64,000 bases of DNA, from contig NZ_JAJUWT010000008.1 in the NCBI RefSeq assembly GCF_021390395.1, positions 62,001 through 126,000 on the forward strand, written 5' to 3'. Position numbers and translations under genes: made by a program. Under the pieces are notes generated by a model, which ran no database searches, was not told the origin of the DNA, and saw nothing but the letters and a program-made list of their open reading frames with translations. Origin of the DNA: Saccharothrix sp. S26. GTDB taxonomy: Bacteria > Actinomycetota > Actinomycetes > Mycobacteriales > Pseudonocardiaceae. This document shows, one piece after another, positions 1-8,023 of this stretch; position 1 is the first letter of the stretch; each line of letters opens with the position of its first letter.

Positions 1-163
1 TCACGGTCCCGATTCTGCCGGTCGGGGCCGGTGCGCCGAGGTCGTTCGCGCCCGAAGGTCATCCGCGACCAGCGGGATTGGCGGGAGGTGGGTGTGCAAG
101 CACACACGCGTGGCTTCGGTGCACCGAGCCGCGCCGAGCCCGCCCCGCCGAGCCCTTGCCCTC

Positions 164-1081
164 TCAGCCGATGTACACGCGGATCGATGTGCCGTCCTCG
201 CCCGTGTGCACGCGCACCAAGTCGCACAGCAGGTTCACGAGCATCACGCCGTACCCGCCGTGCGGGTTCGGGCCCGGGTTGCGCCTGCCCACCATCGGGT
301 TCTCCAGCCGGCCGGCGTCACGCACCTCGCACACCACCGAGCCGCTCTCCCGCCACAGCAGCAGCGTGCCGGTGCCGCCACCGTGCACGACGCTGTTGGT
401 GGTCAGCTCGTTGACCGCGAGCACCAAATCCTCCACCTGGTCGGCGGTCAGGCCCGCGTCGGCGGCGAAACCGGCCACCAGCCGTCGGGTGGGTGCGAGG
501 TCGTCCAGGTCGAACCGGCGGGTCAGGGCGTCCGGCGGCGGGGCCGGCAGCGGGCGGTTGAACTCCTCGGCGACCAGGAACGGCTCGCGGTAGTCCGCGC
601 TGGGCCTGCGTCGCCGGCCTTCGACCACGACCGGGTGCGTGGTCTCCGCGTCGCGCAGCGCCTCCGGCGTGAGGTTCGCCGTGTCGTACGGGCAGAGGAT
701 CCAGGCGGGCCGGTCCTCGAACGCGGTGTTGACCAGCGCCTCGTGCTGCACGCACGCCGGGTACTCCAGGTCGGTGCGGTCCGGCCAGATCGGCTCGCCG
801 ACGATCCGCACCCGGCCCGCGCCGGCGTTGTTGTCGGTGAACGCGGTCAGCACACCGGGGATGATCCGGCCGGGGTTGCGCCCCGCGCGTCTGAGGTCCA
901 CGAACTCGACCTGCTCGGCCTGCCGGCCCAACGCGCGCCGCAGCAGGTCGATCCCGCGCCGCGGCACGGCCACCAGCACCGGCTCCCCCGCGGCGAGGCC
1001 GTCGCGCACGAACGGCACCGTACCCGCGAGGTACTGCTCGTCGTCGCGGTACAGCAGTGCCTCGTGCACGAAGTCGACCAC
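164..1081 (-). CDS. MEDS-domain / HATPase anti-sigma regulatory protein
   Basis: This 305-residue protein resembles the RsbA/RsbW-like regulators of actinomycetes. The N-terminal half (about residues 1-170, opening VDFVHEALLYRDDEQYL) resembles the MEDS/DcmR sensory domain. The C-terminal part (about 185-305) is a GHKL ATPase fold with an N-box (AVNELTTNSVVHGG) and a G-box (GGYGVMLVNLL). Proteins of this kind bind or phosphorylate anti-sigma antagonists and sense ligands or redox through the MEDS half. The start is GTG at 1081, preceded by GGAGGT at good spacing. A STAS protein at 4151 could belong to the same partner-switching network, but the two are not in one operon. Confidence 0.85.
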   Translation of the reverse strand: MVDFVHEALLYRDDEQYLAGTVPFVRDGLAAGEPVLVAVPRRGIDLLRRALGRQAEQVEFVDLRRAGRNPGRIIPGVLTAFTDNNAGAGRVRIVGEPIWPDRTDLEYPACVQHEALVNTAFEDRPAWILCPYDTANLTPEALRDAETTHPVVVEGRRRRPSADYREPFLVAEEFNRPLPAPPPDALTRRFDLDDLAPTRRLVAGFAADAGLTADQVEDLVLAVNELTTNSVVHGGGTGTLLLWRESGSVVCEVRDAGRLENPMVGRRNPGPNPHGGYGVMLVNLLCDLVRVHTGEDGTSIRVYIG

Positions 1082-1143
1082 CTTGGGGCACCTCCGAACG
1101 GTCGCGGGCGGTCACGCCCGCCCAGTATCGCGCCCGAACGCCG

Positions 1144-1671
1144 TTACGGGAGCGGCCTGCGCAGGCAGACGCGTGTCGTCGGGTCCAGACCGCGTGCGGT
1201 CTCGGCCGCCACGACGGCCGCCAGTCCCGGCGTGAGGTCGGTGACCTCGTGGAACCCCAGCCGCCGATAATAAGGGCCGTTCCAGGGGATGTCGCGGAAC
1301 GTCGTCAAGGTCAACGCGGCCAGCCCGCGCCCGGCGGCCCAGCGCTCGACGTGGTCGAGCAGCGCGGCCCCGATGCCGCGGCGGGCGCGGTCGGGGTGCA
1401 CGCAGAGCTGCTCGACGTGCGCCGCGCCGTCGACCTGCTCGACCGCGACCCAGGCCACCGGGTGCGGGTCGGCGGCCACCCAGACGTGCAGGTGGGCCAG
1501 GGTGCTCAGCGGCATCGGGTCGTCGTCGGCGATCTCGGGCATGCCGAAGTCTCGGAAGGGCTCACCGGACGCCCGTTCGATCGGGGGCAGCAGCGGCAGC
1601 TCGTCGGGCCGGGCGGGGCGGATGTCCACCGGGACATGATCAGCCGGCGGTGAGGTTCTGCTCAACGTCAT
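1144..1671 (-). CDS. GNAT family N-acetyltransferase
   Basis: A GCN5-related acetyltransferase of 175 residues, expected to move an acetyl group from acetyl-CoA to an unknown amine. The acetyl-CoA binding motif A is clear ([19 protein letters not shown], about residues 91-110). It is followed by LGFHEV, the usual beta6-beta7 ending of the fold. The ATG at 1671 lies inside the end of the upstream SRPBCC gene but has GGAGG 9 bases before it, so translational coupling is likely. A GTG at 1629 would remove 14 weakly conserved residues but has no ribosome-binding site. The substrate cannot be predicted. Confidence 0.85.
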   Translation of the reverse strand: MTLSRTSPPADHVPVDIRPARPDELPLLPPIERASGEPFRDFGMPEIADDDPMPLSTLAHLHVWVAADPHPVAWVAVEQVDGAAHVEQLCVHPDRARRGIGAALLDHVERWAAGRGLAALTLTTFRDIPWNGPYYRRLGFHEVTDLTPGLAAVVAAETARGLDPTTRVCLRRPLP

Positions 1672-2011
1672 TGGCCAGCGCCTCCAGCAGCCGCGACGGC
1701 AGTTGCTCGTCGGCGCAGTCGGCCACCCGCAGCTCGGCGACGCTGCCCGCGACGCCGGCCAGCGAGACGCGCAGCTCGCCGCGGCAGCCGCGGCCGGCCA
1801 GCGGTTCCCAGGTCAGCAGCAGCCGGTCGTAGTCGGCGGCCAGGCTCACCTGGTGCGGCCCGTCCTGCGCGCGCAGGATCAGCACGTCGTCCGAACGGCC
1901 GACGACCTGGTAGGGGTCGGGCAGCCAGGCGGCCAGCCGGACGGGGTCCGCGGCGGCGTTGAACACCAGGTCGGGCAGGGCTGGGACGTCTCGTCTCGCG
2001 TGGATGGTCAC
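1640..2011 (-). CDS. SRPBCC (polyketide cyclase/START-like) family protein
   Basis: A 123-residue protein read from GTG 2011. It opens [16 protein letters not shown], the usual first strand and helix of the SRPBCC fold, and continues with alternating beta strands ending in a C-terminal helix ([13 protein letters not shown]). The fold forms a hydrophobic pocket for small molecules; the ligand is unknown. A longer reading frame to 2212 exists, but its extra residues are arginine-rich and unlike the family. No strong ribosome-binding site precedes GTG 2011, so the start is moderately certain. The gene overlaps the downstream acetyltransferase by 32 bases, so the two are probably cotranscribed. 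Confidence 0.7.
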   Translation of the reverse strand: MTIHARRDVPALPDLVFNAAADPVRLAAWLPDPYQVVGRSDDVLILRAQDGPHQVSLAADYDRLLLTWEPLAGRGCRGELRVSLAGVAGSVAELRVADCADEQLPSRLLEALANDVEQNLTAG

Positions 2012-2062
2012 GACGTCACGGATACTCCGTTCGAGCGACGGCACACGGGGTAACCAGCGGCC

Positions 2063-2266
2063 ATGACCGCAGCACAGGAACCGCAGGACGACCCGATCGA
2101 CCCGGACGAGCTCGCCGAGGAAGCCCCGATCGACCCGACCCCGCAGGAAGTCGACGAGTACCGGTCGCTGATCGGCGACGAGACGCCGGAACCCGACGAG
2201 GCGGTCGAACACGAGGAGCCGACGCCGGAGGCCGGCGGTCGAGGGCCGGAGATCCCCGAGTTCTGA
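2063..2266 (+). CDS. small acidic hypothetical protein
   Basis: A 67-residue, strongly acidic protein (about one third Asp/Glu), rich in Pro and free of Cys. It opens MTAAQEPQDDPIDPDEL and is probably intrinsically disordered and cytosolic. It is divergent from the SRPBCC gene and convergent with the SDR gene. Its base composition is typical of the window and its codon third positions are GC-rich, which supports coding. No function can be assigned. A second acidic small protein with similar composition occurs at 48922. Confidence 0.6.
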   Translation: MTAAQEPQDDPIDPDELAEEAPIDPTPQEVDEYRSLIGDETPEPDEAVEHEEPTPEAGGRGPEIPEF

Positions 2267-2284
2267 CCCGACGGGAGCGGTAAG

Positions 2285-3082
2285 TCAGCCCGAGCCCGGT
2301 TCGGTCATGCCCCGCATCGCCCGCGCCTTCACCGGGTCGGGCAGCAGGCGGCCGGCCGCGGCTTGCGCCTTGTTGCGCAGGGAACCGGCCACCACGTGGT
2401 CGTCACCGTCCATCAGCGCCTTGAACCCCGCCCGTGCGACGTCGGCCGGGTCGTCCTTCGGGCCGGTCGCCACCTTCGTGTCCGTCATGCCCGCCCGGCG
2501 GAAGAAGTCGGTGTCCGTCGGGCCCGGCATCAACGCCGTCACGGTCACCCCGCTGTCGCGCAACTCCTCCCGCAACGACTGCGAGAACGACGCCAGGAAC
2601 GCCTTCGACGCCGCGTACACCGAGTGGAACGGGCCCGGCGCGGTAGCCGCGATCGACGACGTGAACAGCACGCGGCCGGCACCGCGCTCCACCATCGCGG
2701 GCACCAGTCGCTTCGCCAGGTGCACCGCCGAGGAGATGTTGAGGTCCACCACGCGCAGGTGGGCGCGCAGGTCGCTGTCGTCGACGAAATCCCCGCCGAT
2801 GCCGATGCCCGCGTTGACCGCCAACGCGTCCACCGGCCGTCCCACGCCCTCGACCACCGCGACCAGGTCCTCGTTGCCCTCGAACGTGGCGAGGTCGGCG
2901 CGCACCGGGTCGACCCGCGCACCGCCGGCGGCCAACTCCCGCGCCACGTCGTGCACCACGTCGTTCTCCGCCGCCGCCACCACCAGGTCGAACCCGTGCT
3001 CGACGAACACCTTCGCCAGCTCGAGCCCGATCCCGCTGGACGCGCCGGTCACCACCGCCAACGGCCTCTCCGAAGCACTCAT
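2285..3082 (-). CDS. short-chain dehydrogenase/reductase (SDR)
   Basis: A classical SDR oxidoreductase of 265 residues. The cofactor-binding TGASSGIGLELAK motif is near residue 12, the NAGIGIG motif near 90, and the catalytic Ser then Tyr-x-x-x-Lys are present (FTSSIAA, then YAASKAF). The enzyme should oxidise or reduce a hydroxyl/carbonyl group using NAD(P)H; the substrate is unknown. The start chosen is ATG 3082 (MSASERPLAVVTG), because the 11 residues upstream in frame precede the Rossmann strand and are not typical. It is transcribed towards, and convergent with, the small acidic gene. Confidence 0.9.
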   Translation of the reverse strand: MSASERPLAVVTGASSGIGLELAKVFVEHGFDLVVAAAENDVVHDVARELAAGGARVDPVRADLATFEGNEDLVAVVEGVGRPVDALAVNAGIGIGGDFVDDSDLRAHLRVVDLNISSAVHLAKRLVPAMVERGAGRVLFTSSIAATAPGPFHSVYAASKAFLASFSQSLREELRDSGVTVTALMPGPTDTDFFRRAGMTDTKVATGPKDDPADVARAGFKALMDGDDHVVAGSLRNKAQAAAGRLLPDPVKARAMRGMTEPGSG

Positions 3083-3183
3083 GGCCCTTGAACTACCCGG
3101 AGTCGGATCACCCAATCCGGTTTCACCCGATGCGCCTGCGGGTACCCCTCCCGGTACCTCTCACTCGCGAACGGTGGTGACGT

Positions 3184-4140
3184 ATGTCCAGACGGCCCGG
3201 TCAGGTCGGGGTGCTCGACGTCGGCTGCTTCAGCGCCCACCTGCTCGTGGTGTCGGGCTCCCCGCTCAACCCGGTCGTCTCGCACAAGACCCGGCTCCGC
3301 CTCGACCAGGCCCTCGACCGGCACAACCGACTGCGCCCGGAAGGCGTCGAACAAGTCGTGACCGCCGTCCGCACCGCCCGCCGCATCGCCGAACGCGCCG
3401 GCGTCGCCGGCATCGTGCCGTTCGCCACCTCCGTCATCCGCGACGCGCCGAACGCGGACCAGGTCATCGCCGAGGTCGCCCGGCGCACCGGCACCCGGCT
3501 GCGCGTGCTGCCCGGCCCGGAGGAAGCGCGCCTGGCCTACCAGGCGGCACGGCACTGGTTCGGCTGGCACGTCGGCCCGCTGCTGGTGCTCGACGTCGGC
3601 GGCGGCACGGTGGAGCTGGCGGCCGGTCAGGACGTCGAGCCGTCGTTCACCCGGTCGTTGCCGTTCGGGGCGCGCACGATGACGCGGCGGTTGGCGTTGC
3701 GCGGGACCGCGCCCCGCGACCACCGCGGCCTGGCCCGCGAGCAGGTGCTGGTGCACGACCGGGTGGTGGCCGCGCTGGAGGGCACGTCGGTCGCCGACCA
3801 CCGGGCCGTCGGCTGCTCGAAGGTGTTCCAGCAGTTGGCGCGGCTGGCCGGGGCGCGACCGCAGCACGAGGGGCCGTTCGTGCCGCGCACGTTGCGGCTG
3901 GACGACCTGCGCGGCTGGATCCCCCGCCTGGCCCGGATGCCCGCGCCCCGGCGCGCCCGGCTGCCCGGCATCTCCCGGCACCGCGCGGAGCAGTCGCTGG
4001 CGGGCGCGCTGGTGGCGCAGGCGTTGATGGTGGCCACCGGCCACGACGAGGTGGAGATCTGCCCGTGGTCGACCAGGGAAGGGCTGCTGCTGTCCCTGAT
4101 CGGGGCGGGCGACGACGACGAGAACTACCGGGTGGCGTGA
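3184..4140 (+). CDS. Ppx/GppA phosphatase family protein
   Basis: A 318-residue member of the exopolyphosphatase/guanosine pentaphosphatase family (ASKHA fold), which hydrolyses polyphosphate or pppGpp. The second phosphate-binding loop is clear (LDVGGGTVELAAG, about residues 138-150), as is PGPEEARLAY. The first loop, normally DIGSNS, reads LDVGCFSAHLLV, so the usual Asn/Ser pair is altered. Actinomycetes commonly carry two paralogues, a typical and a divergent one; this looks like the divergent one. It is followed after 10 bases by the STAS gene, suggesting one transcript. Confidence 0.88.
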   Translation: MSRRPGQVGVLDVGCFSAHLLVVSGSPLNPVVSHKTRLRLDQALDRHNRLRPEGVEQVVTAVRTARRIAERAGVAGIVPFATSVIRDAPNADQVIAEVARRTGTRLRVLPGPEEARLAYQAARHWFGWHVGPLLVLDVGGGTVELAAGQDVEPSFTRSLPFGARTMTRRLALRGTAPRDHRGLAREQVLVHDRVVAALEGTSVADHRAVGCSKVFQQLARLAGARPQHEGPFVPRTLRLDDLRGWIPRLARMPAPRRARLPGISRHRAEQSLAGALVAQALMVATGHDEVEICPWSTREGLLLSLIGAGDDDENYRVA

Positions 4141-4150
4141 AGGGGTCGGG

Positions 4151-4912
4151 ATGCTGGCGCTGTCGGTCGAGGCCCACCGGACGGGGTGCGCGGTGGTCGT
4201 GGCGACCGGGGAGTTGGACCTGGCGGGAGCGCGCCGGGTGCTGGACCGGATGGACCGGTTGGTGAGCGAGGGACGTGACCGGATCGTGCTCGACATGTCC
4301 GGGGTGGCGTTCTGCGGCGCGCAGGCGATGAGCGCGTTGGTGCGGACGCGGGCGCGGGCCCAGCGGGCCGGTGGGTGGCTGCGGCTGGCCGCCGTGCCGC
4401 CGCACGTGCGGCGGGTGTTCGAGCGCACGGACCTGGACCGGCTGTTCCCGCGCTACCCGGACGTGGCGTCGGCGGCGTCCGGGCGCGTGGTGCCGAGCGG
4501 GGTGGCGTCCGGTGGTGACGCGCGCGCGGTGTCGGGCGGCACGGTGGCGCGACCGGGGTCGGCGACGGTCGGTCGTGGCGGGCGGGTCGTGTCGCGCGGC
4601 GGCGGGCGCGCGGTTCCGGGTGCGGACGGGCGGTTCGGTGGTGCGGCGGCGGACCGGGGTGGGGACGGGCGGTTCGGCGGCGGTGCGGCGGGCGGTGACG
4701 CGCGGTTCGGTGGTGCGGCGGACGGCGATGGCCGATTCGGGGGATCGGCGGCGGACCGGGGCGGGGATGGGCGGTTCGGTGGCCGTACGGCGGCGGACAG
4801 GAGCGAGGACGGGCGGTTCGGCGGTTCGGCGGCGGACGGGGACGGCGATGGCCGGTTCGGCGGTGCGACGGCGGACAGGAGCGAGGACGGGCGGTTCGGT
4901 GGCGGGTGGTGA
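4151..4912 (+). CDS. STAS-domain anti-sigma antagonist with DGRFGG repeat tail
   Basis: Residues 1-110 form a STAS domain of the anti-anti-sigma type, with the expected strand-helix pattern and the segment IVLDMSGVAFCGAQAMSALV around the usual phosphoserine site. In this site the Ser appears as Cys-Gly-Ala-Gln (DSSG-like motifs are normal in SpoIIAA relatives). Such proteins bind and release anti-sigma factors. After residue about 150 the protein becomes a low-complexity Gly/Asp/Arg/Phe tail with about eight DGRFGG-like units, probably disordered. The repeat continues past the stop in another frame (GDARFGG at about 4910-4930), suggesting slippage-prone length variation. Translation starts 10 bases after the Ppx/GppA stop. 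Confidence 0.8.
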   Translation: MLALSVEAHRTGCAVVVATGELDLAGARRVLDRMDRLVSEGRDRIVLDMSGVAFCGAQAMSALVRTRARAQRAGGWLRLAAVPPHVRRVFERTDLDRLFPRYPDVASAASGRVVPSGVASGGDARAVSGGTVARPGSATVGRGGRVVSRGGGRAVPGADGRFGGAAADRGGDGRFGGGAAGGDARFGGAADGDGRFGGSAADRGGDGRFGGRTAADRSEDGRFGGSAADGDGDGRFGGATADRSEDGRFGGGW

Positions 4913-4930
4913 TGCGCGGTTCGGCGGGGG
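4615..4930 (+). repeat. imperfect tandem repeats encoding DGRFGG units
   Basis: GGACGGGCGGTTCGG-type words recur at intervals of roughly 30-42 bases. Within the STAS gene they encode units such as DGRFGGAAADRGG and DGRFGGSAADGDG. One more unit lies just after the stop codon, shifted by one base from the gene's frame. Confidence 0.75.
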
Positions 4931-5094
4931 TGGGCGGCGACTTCCCCGTTCGGTGGTGGGGTGGATGGTGGTGGGCGGGCGTCGGGCACGCAGACCGGAG
5001 TGCCGGTTCGGGTGGTGGGGGGAGCGCCGCCGTTTCGGGTGGTGATCGCGGGGTAGCCGGGCGGGAGCCAACGTCACAGGCGAGGTGATCGGCG

Positions 5095-5535
5095 ATGAGT
5101 GCGACCACGCGGCTGCCGCACCCGGTTCGCGGCGCGGCGATGGCGGTCGCGGTCGTGTTCCTGCTGGTGGGTGTGCTGGGGTTCGTGCCCGGGATCACCG
5201 CCCACCTCGACCGGATCGCCTTCGCCGGTCCCGGGTCCGGCGCGCACCTGCTCGGCGTGTTCCACGTGTCCGTCCTGCACAACCTGGTGCACCTGCTGTT
5301 CGGCGTGGTCGGTGTCGCGATGGCGCGCACGGCGTCGTCGGCGCGGGCGTTCCTGATCGGCGGCGGGGCGGTCTACCTGGTGCTGTGGCTGTACGGGCTG
5401 GTCGTCGACGAGGACGGCCCGGCGAACTTCGTGCCGGTCAACGCCGCCGACGACTGGCTGCACCTCGGGCTCGGCGCCGGCATGGTCGCGCTGGGCCTGG
5501 CGCTGAAGGGGAGCCCCCATGCCCGCAGTGCCTGA
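5095..5535 (+). CDS. DUF4383 membrane protein
   Basis: A 146-residue integral membrane protein with four hydrophobic segments (about residues 15-35, 55-78, 86-106 and 122-138). The third region has the conserved pattern FHVSVLHNLVHLLFG, characteristic of the DUF4383 family of actinobacterial membrane proteins. The function of the family is unknown. Start ATG 5095 has GAGGTGATC upstream. Its last 17 bases overlap the next gene, so the two are probably translated together. Confidence 0.85.
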   Translation: MSATTRLPHPVRGAAMAVAVVFLLVGVLGFVPGITAHLDRIAFAGPGSGAHLLGVFHVSVLHNLVHLLFGVVGVAMARTASSARAFLIGGGAVYLVLWLYGLVVDEDGPANFVPVNAADDWLHLGLGAGMVALGLALKGSPHARSA

Positions 5536-6157
5536 CCTCGTCGAACCCGCCTTCCGCGCGCTGGCCGCCGCCCGCGACGCCAAGGCGTTCCACCCGCGCG
5601 GCCGGTGGTTCGAGGGCGAGCTGACCGCGACGTTCGACCCGGCGCTGCCGCTGCCGGTGGGCGAGGTGGAGGTGTGCGGCCGGCTGTCCAAGGGCGTGGG
5701 CACGCCCGGCGGGCTGCCCGACGTGCTCGGGTTGGCGTTCCGGCTGCCCGGACCGTGGGACGTGCTGCTGTCCACGTGCGTCGCCCGCGTGGTGCCCCGG
5801 CCCACCCGGACCTGGACCAGCGCCCGGTACGGCAGCATCACCCCGTTCCGCCGGCGCGACCGGCTGGTGTGGCTGGCCGCCGTCCCCGACCCCGTGCGGT
5901 GCGGCTCGGCGGCGTTGACCGACCTGCCCGCCGAGCTCGGCTTCACCCTGGAGGTCGGGCCGCCGTGGCGTCCGGTCGGCCGGCTGGTGGCCCGTCCGCT
6001 GGACGTCGACCGCGACCTGCCCGCGCTCGACCCGGTCCTCAACCGGCCGGCGGGCCTCGACCTCGCGCCCGCCGTGCTGGCGCGGGCCCGCGAGAGGGCC
6101 TACCGGGGCAGCCGACGCGGGCGATCGCCCGATCCGGTGACTGCTCCGGAGGCATGA
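5519..6157 (+). CDS. catalase-fold-like conserved hypothetical protein
   Basis: A 212-residue protein without signal peptide. The segments AFHPRGRWFEGEL (about residues 22-34) and LSKGVGTPGGLPDVLGLAFR (about 58-77) resemble the beginning of the catalase/SrpA barrel, in which a conserved small-residue turn precedes a GLA[FL][RK] strand. The haem-ligand tyrosine region is not present at this length, so it is probably not an active catalase. Relatives are sometimes annotated simply as phosphodiesterase, without support visible here. It overlaps the DUF4383 gene by 17 bases, pointing to a shared operon. The functional call is tentative. Confidence 0.5.
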   Translation: MPAVPDLVEPAFRALAAARDAKAFHPRGRWFEGELTATFDPALPLPVGEVEVCGRLSKGVGTPGGLPDVLGLAFRLPGPWDVLLSTCVARVVPRPTRTWTSARYGSITPFRRRDRLVWLAAVPDPVRCGSAALTDLPAELGFTLEVGPPWRPVGRLVARPLDVDRDLPALDPVLNRPAGLDLAPAVLARARERAYRGSRRGRSPDPVTAPEA

Positions 6158-6292
6158 TCGGTCGTTGCTTCGGGTAGCCGAGTGCCGTGACGGTGTCGTC
6201 GCGGTGCGCAGTCGCGTCGTCACCCGGAGGTTCCGCGCGGCCTGCTTGACCACCACCGCTGCCGGGCGGCCTAGTGGAACGGAGAACGACCG

Positions 6293-7867
6293 ATGCGACA
6301 CGATCGCTCGACCCGGCGGCGGGTCGCCACCGCGTGCCTGGCGACGACGACTCTGTTGCTGACCGCGGCCGGGTACGGGCAGGCGCACCGAGCCGAGGGC
6401 GACATCCTCGGCGTGGGCCAACCCGGCGCGGTGGAGGGCAGCTACATCGTCGCGCTGCGGGAGGACTCCGTCAGCCTGGAGCAGACCCCCGCCGTCGCCC
6501 AGGCGTTGGCCACGACCTACGGCGGCGAGCTCAAGCTGACCTACACCGCGGTGCTGCGCGGCTTCTCGACCGCGATGAGCGAGGACCAGGCGCGCCGGCT
6601 GGCCGCCGACCCGGCCGTGGAGTACGTGGAGCAGGACGGCACCGCGCAGGCCACCGGCACCCAGGAGAACCCGACCTGGGGCCTGGACCGGGTGGACCAG
6701 AAGAACCTGCCGCTGGACCAGAAGTACACCTACAAGGCCACCGGCGAGGGCGTGACCGCGTACGTGGTCGACACCGGCATCCACAAAACGCACCCGGACT
6801 TCGGCGGCCGGGCCGCCGACGGGTACGACTTCATCGACAACGACGGCGTGGCGCAGGACTGCCACGGCCACGGCACGCACGTCGCCGGCACCATCGGCTC
6901 GACCACGTACGGCCTGGCCAAGGCCGTGAAGCTGGTCGGGGTGCGGGTGCTCAACTGCCGGGGTTCGGGCCAGTGGTCGCAGATCGTCGGCGGCCTGGAC
7001 TGGGTCGCCCAGCACGCGGCCAAGCCTGCGGTGGCGAACATGAGCCTCGGCGGCTCGGCCAACACCAGCGTGGACGAGGCGGTGAAGAAGCTGGTCACGG
7101 CCGGGGTCACGGTGGCGGTGGCGTCCGGCAACGACAACCGCGACGCGTGCAACACCTCGCCGGCCCGCACGCCGGAGGCGATCACGGTCGACGCCTCCGA
7201 CAACGCCGACACCCGGGCGACGTTCTCCAACTTCGGCCGGTGCACCGACCTCTTCGCGCCGGGCGTCAACATCACGTCCACCTGGAACAACGACGGCACC
7301 CGTGCGCTCAACGGCACGTCGATGGCCTCGCCGCACGTGGCGGGCGCGGCGGCGCTGTACCTCAGCGCCAAACCCGCCAACCGCGCGGCGACCCCGGCGG
7401 ACGTGGCCAAGGCCCTGACCGACAACGCCACCGCGGACGTCGTCAAGAACCCCGGCGCGGCCTCGCCGAACAAGCTGCTGTACACGGGCTTCATCGGGAC
7501 CGACCCCAAGCCGCCCGCGTGCGCCGGCGGGTCGAGCACCGAGGACGTGGAGGTCCCCGACGCCGGTGACGCGGTCACGTCGCAGATCGCGGTGGCCGGC
7601 TGCGAGGGCCAGGGCACGGCGGCGACCTCGGTGAAGGTCGACATCGTGCACCCCTACACCGCCGACCTGGCCGTGGACCTGATCGGGCCCAGCGGCGCGG
7701 TGTTCCCGCTGCGCGCCTCCGGCGGCGCGAACTCGGAGGACGGCATCCACGAGACGTTCAAGGTCGACACGTCCAAGGAGAAGAAGAACGGCACGTGGAA
7801 GCTGCGGGTGAAGGACGTCTACACCTACGACACCGGCAGGATCGACGGCTGGTCGATCTCCTTCTGA
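6293..7867 (+). CDS. secreted subtilisin-family (S8) protease with P-domain
   Basis: A 524-residue exported serine protease. A Sec signal peptide (about residues 1-32) is followed by an inhibitor-I9 propeptide ([12 protein letters not shown] through [12 protein letters not shown]). The S8A catalytic domain has Asp about 160 ([10 protein letters not shown]), His about 193 ([13 protein letters not shown]) and Ser about 342 ([12 protein letters not shown]). The last 110 residues form a P/homB domain ([20 protein letters not shown] ... [12 protein letters not shown]), which usually aids folding. The sequence resembles aqualysin/proteinase-K-type extracellular proteases. It is a single gene, ending in a strong hairpin at 7891. 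Confidence 0.95.
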   Translation: MRHDRSTRRRVATACLATTTLLLTAAGYGQAHRAEGDILGVGQPGAVEGSYIVALREDSVSLEQTPAVAQALATTYGGELKLTYTAVLRGFSTAMSEDQARRLAADPAVEYVEQDGTAQATGTQENPTWGLDRVDQKNLPLDQKYTYKATGEGVTAYVVDTGIHKTHPDFGGRAADGYDFIDNDGVAQDCHGHGTHVAGTIGSTTYGLAKAVKLVGVRVLNCRGSGQWSQIVGGLDWVAQHAAKPAVANMSLGGSANTSVDEAVKKLVTAGVTVAVASGNDNRDACNTSPARTPEAITVDASDNADTRATFSNFGRCTDLFAPGVNITSTWNNDGTRALNGTSMASPHVAGAAALYLSAKPANRAATPADVAKALTDNATADVVKNPGAASPNKLLYTGFIGTDPKPPACAGGSSTEDVEVPDAGDAVTSQIAVAGCEGQGTAATSVKVDIVHPYTADLAVDLIGPSGAVFPLRASGGANSEDGIHETFKVDTSKEKKNGTWKLRVKDVYTYDTGRIDGWSISF

Positions 7868-7890
7868 CGCCACCGGGTCGGTAGAGGGTG

Positions 7891-7925
7891 CGGGCGGGCG
7901 GTGACCGGCGGTCGCCGCCCGCCCG
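7891..7925 (+). terminator. hairpin terminator after the S8 protease
   Basis: A 16-base stem (15 of 16 paired; arms at 7891-7906 and 7910-7925) with a 3-base loop starts 23 bases after the protease stop. There is no T tract, as is usual for GC-rich actinomycetes. Confidence 0.65.
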
Positions 7926-8000
7926 TCCACGCGAGCGGACCGCGGTGCCGGAACCGGACAGGGGCCGCTTCCGGCCGATTCCGGGCCGGTCCTCCTGCGG

Positions 8001-8023
8001 TATACCGAATCGGTGCGATTCGG
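8001..8023 (+). promoter_or_regulatory. -10-like element and palindrome over a SARP start codon
   Basis: TATACC at 8001-8006 lies 6 bases before the GTG start, the spacing seen for -10 boxes of leaderless actinobacterial transcripts. No ribosome-binding site is visible. The GTG itself (8013-8015) is the exact centre of a perfect 8-bp inverted repeat, CCGAATCG-GTG-CGATTCGG (8005-8023). This could be an operator or an mRNA structure. The function is inferred from position only. Confidence 0.45.

Noticed and set aside
1..163. Plus-strand open frames at the window start
   Set aside because: Their translations are Arg/Pro/Ser-rich and they run antisense into the anti-sigma regulator. Nothing else is supported in the first 163 bases.
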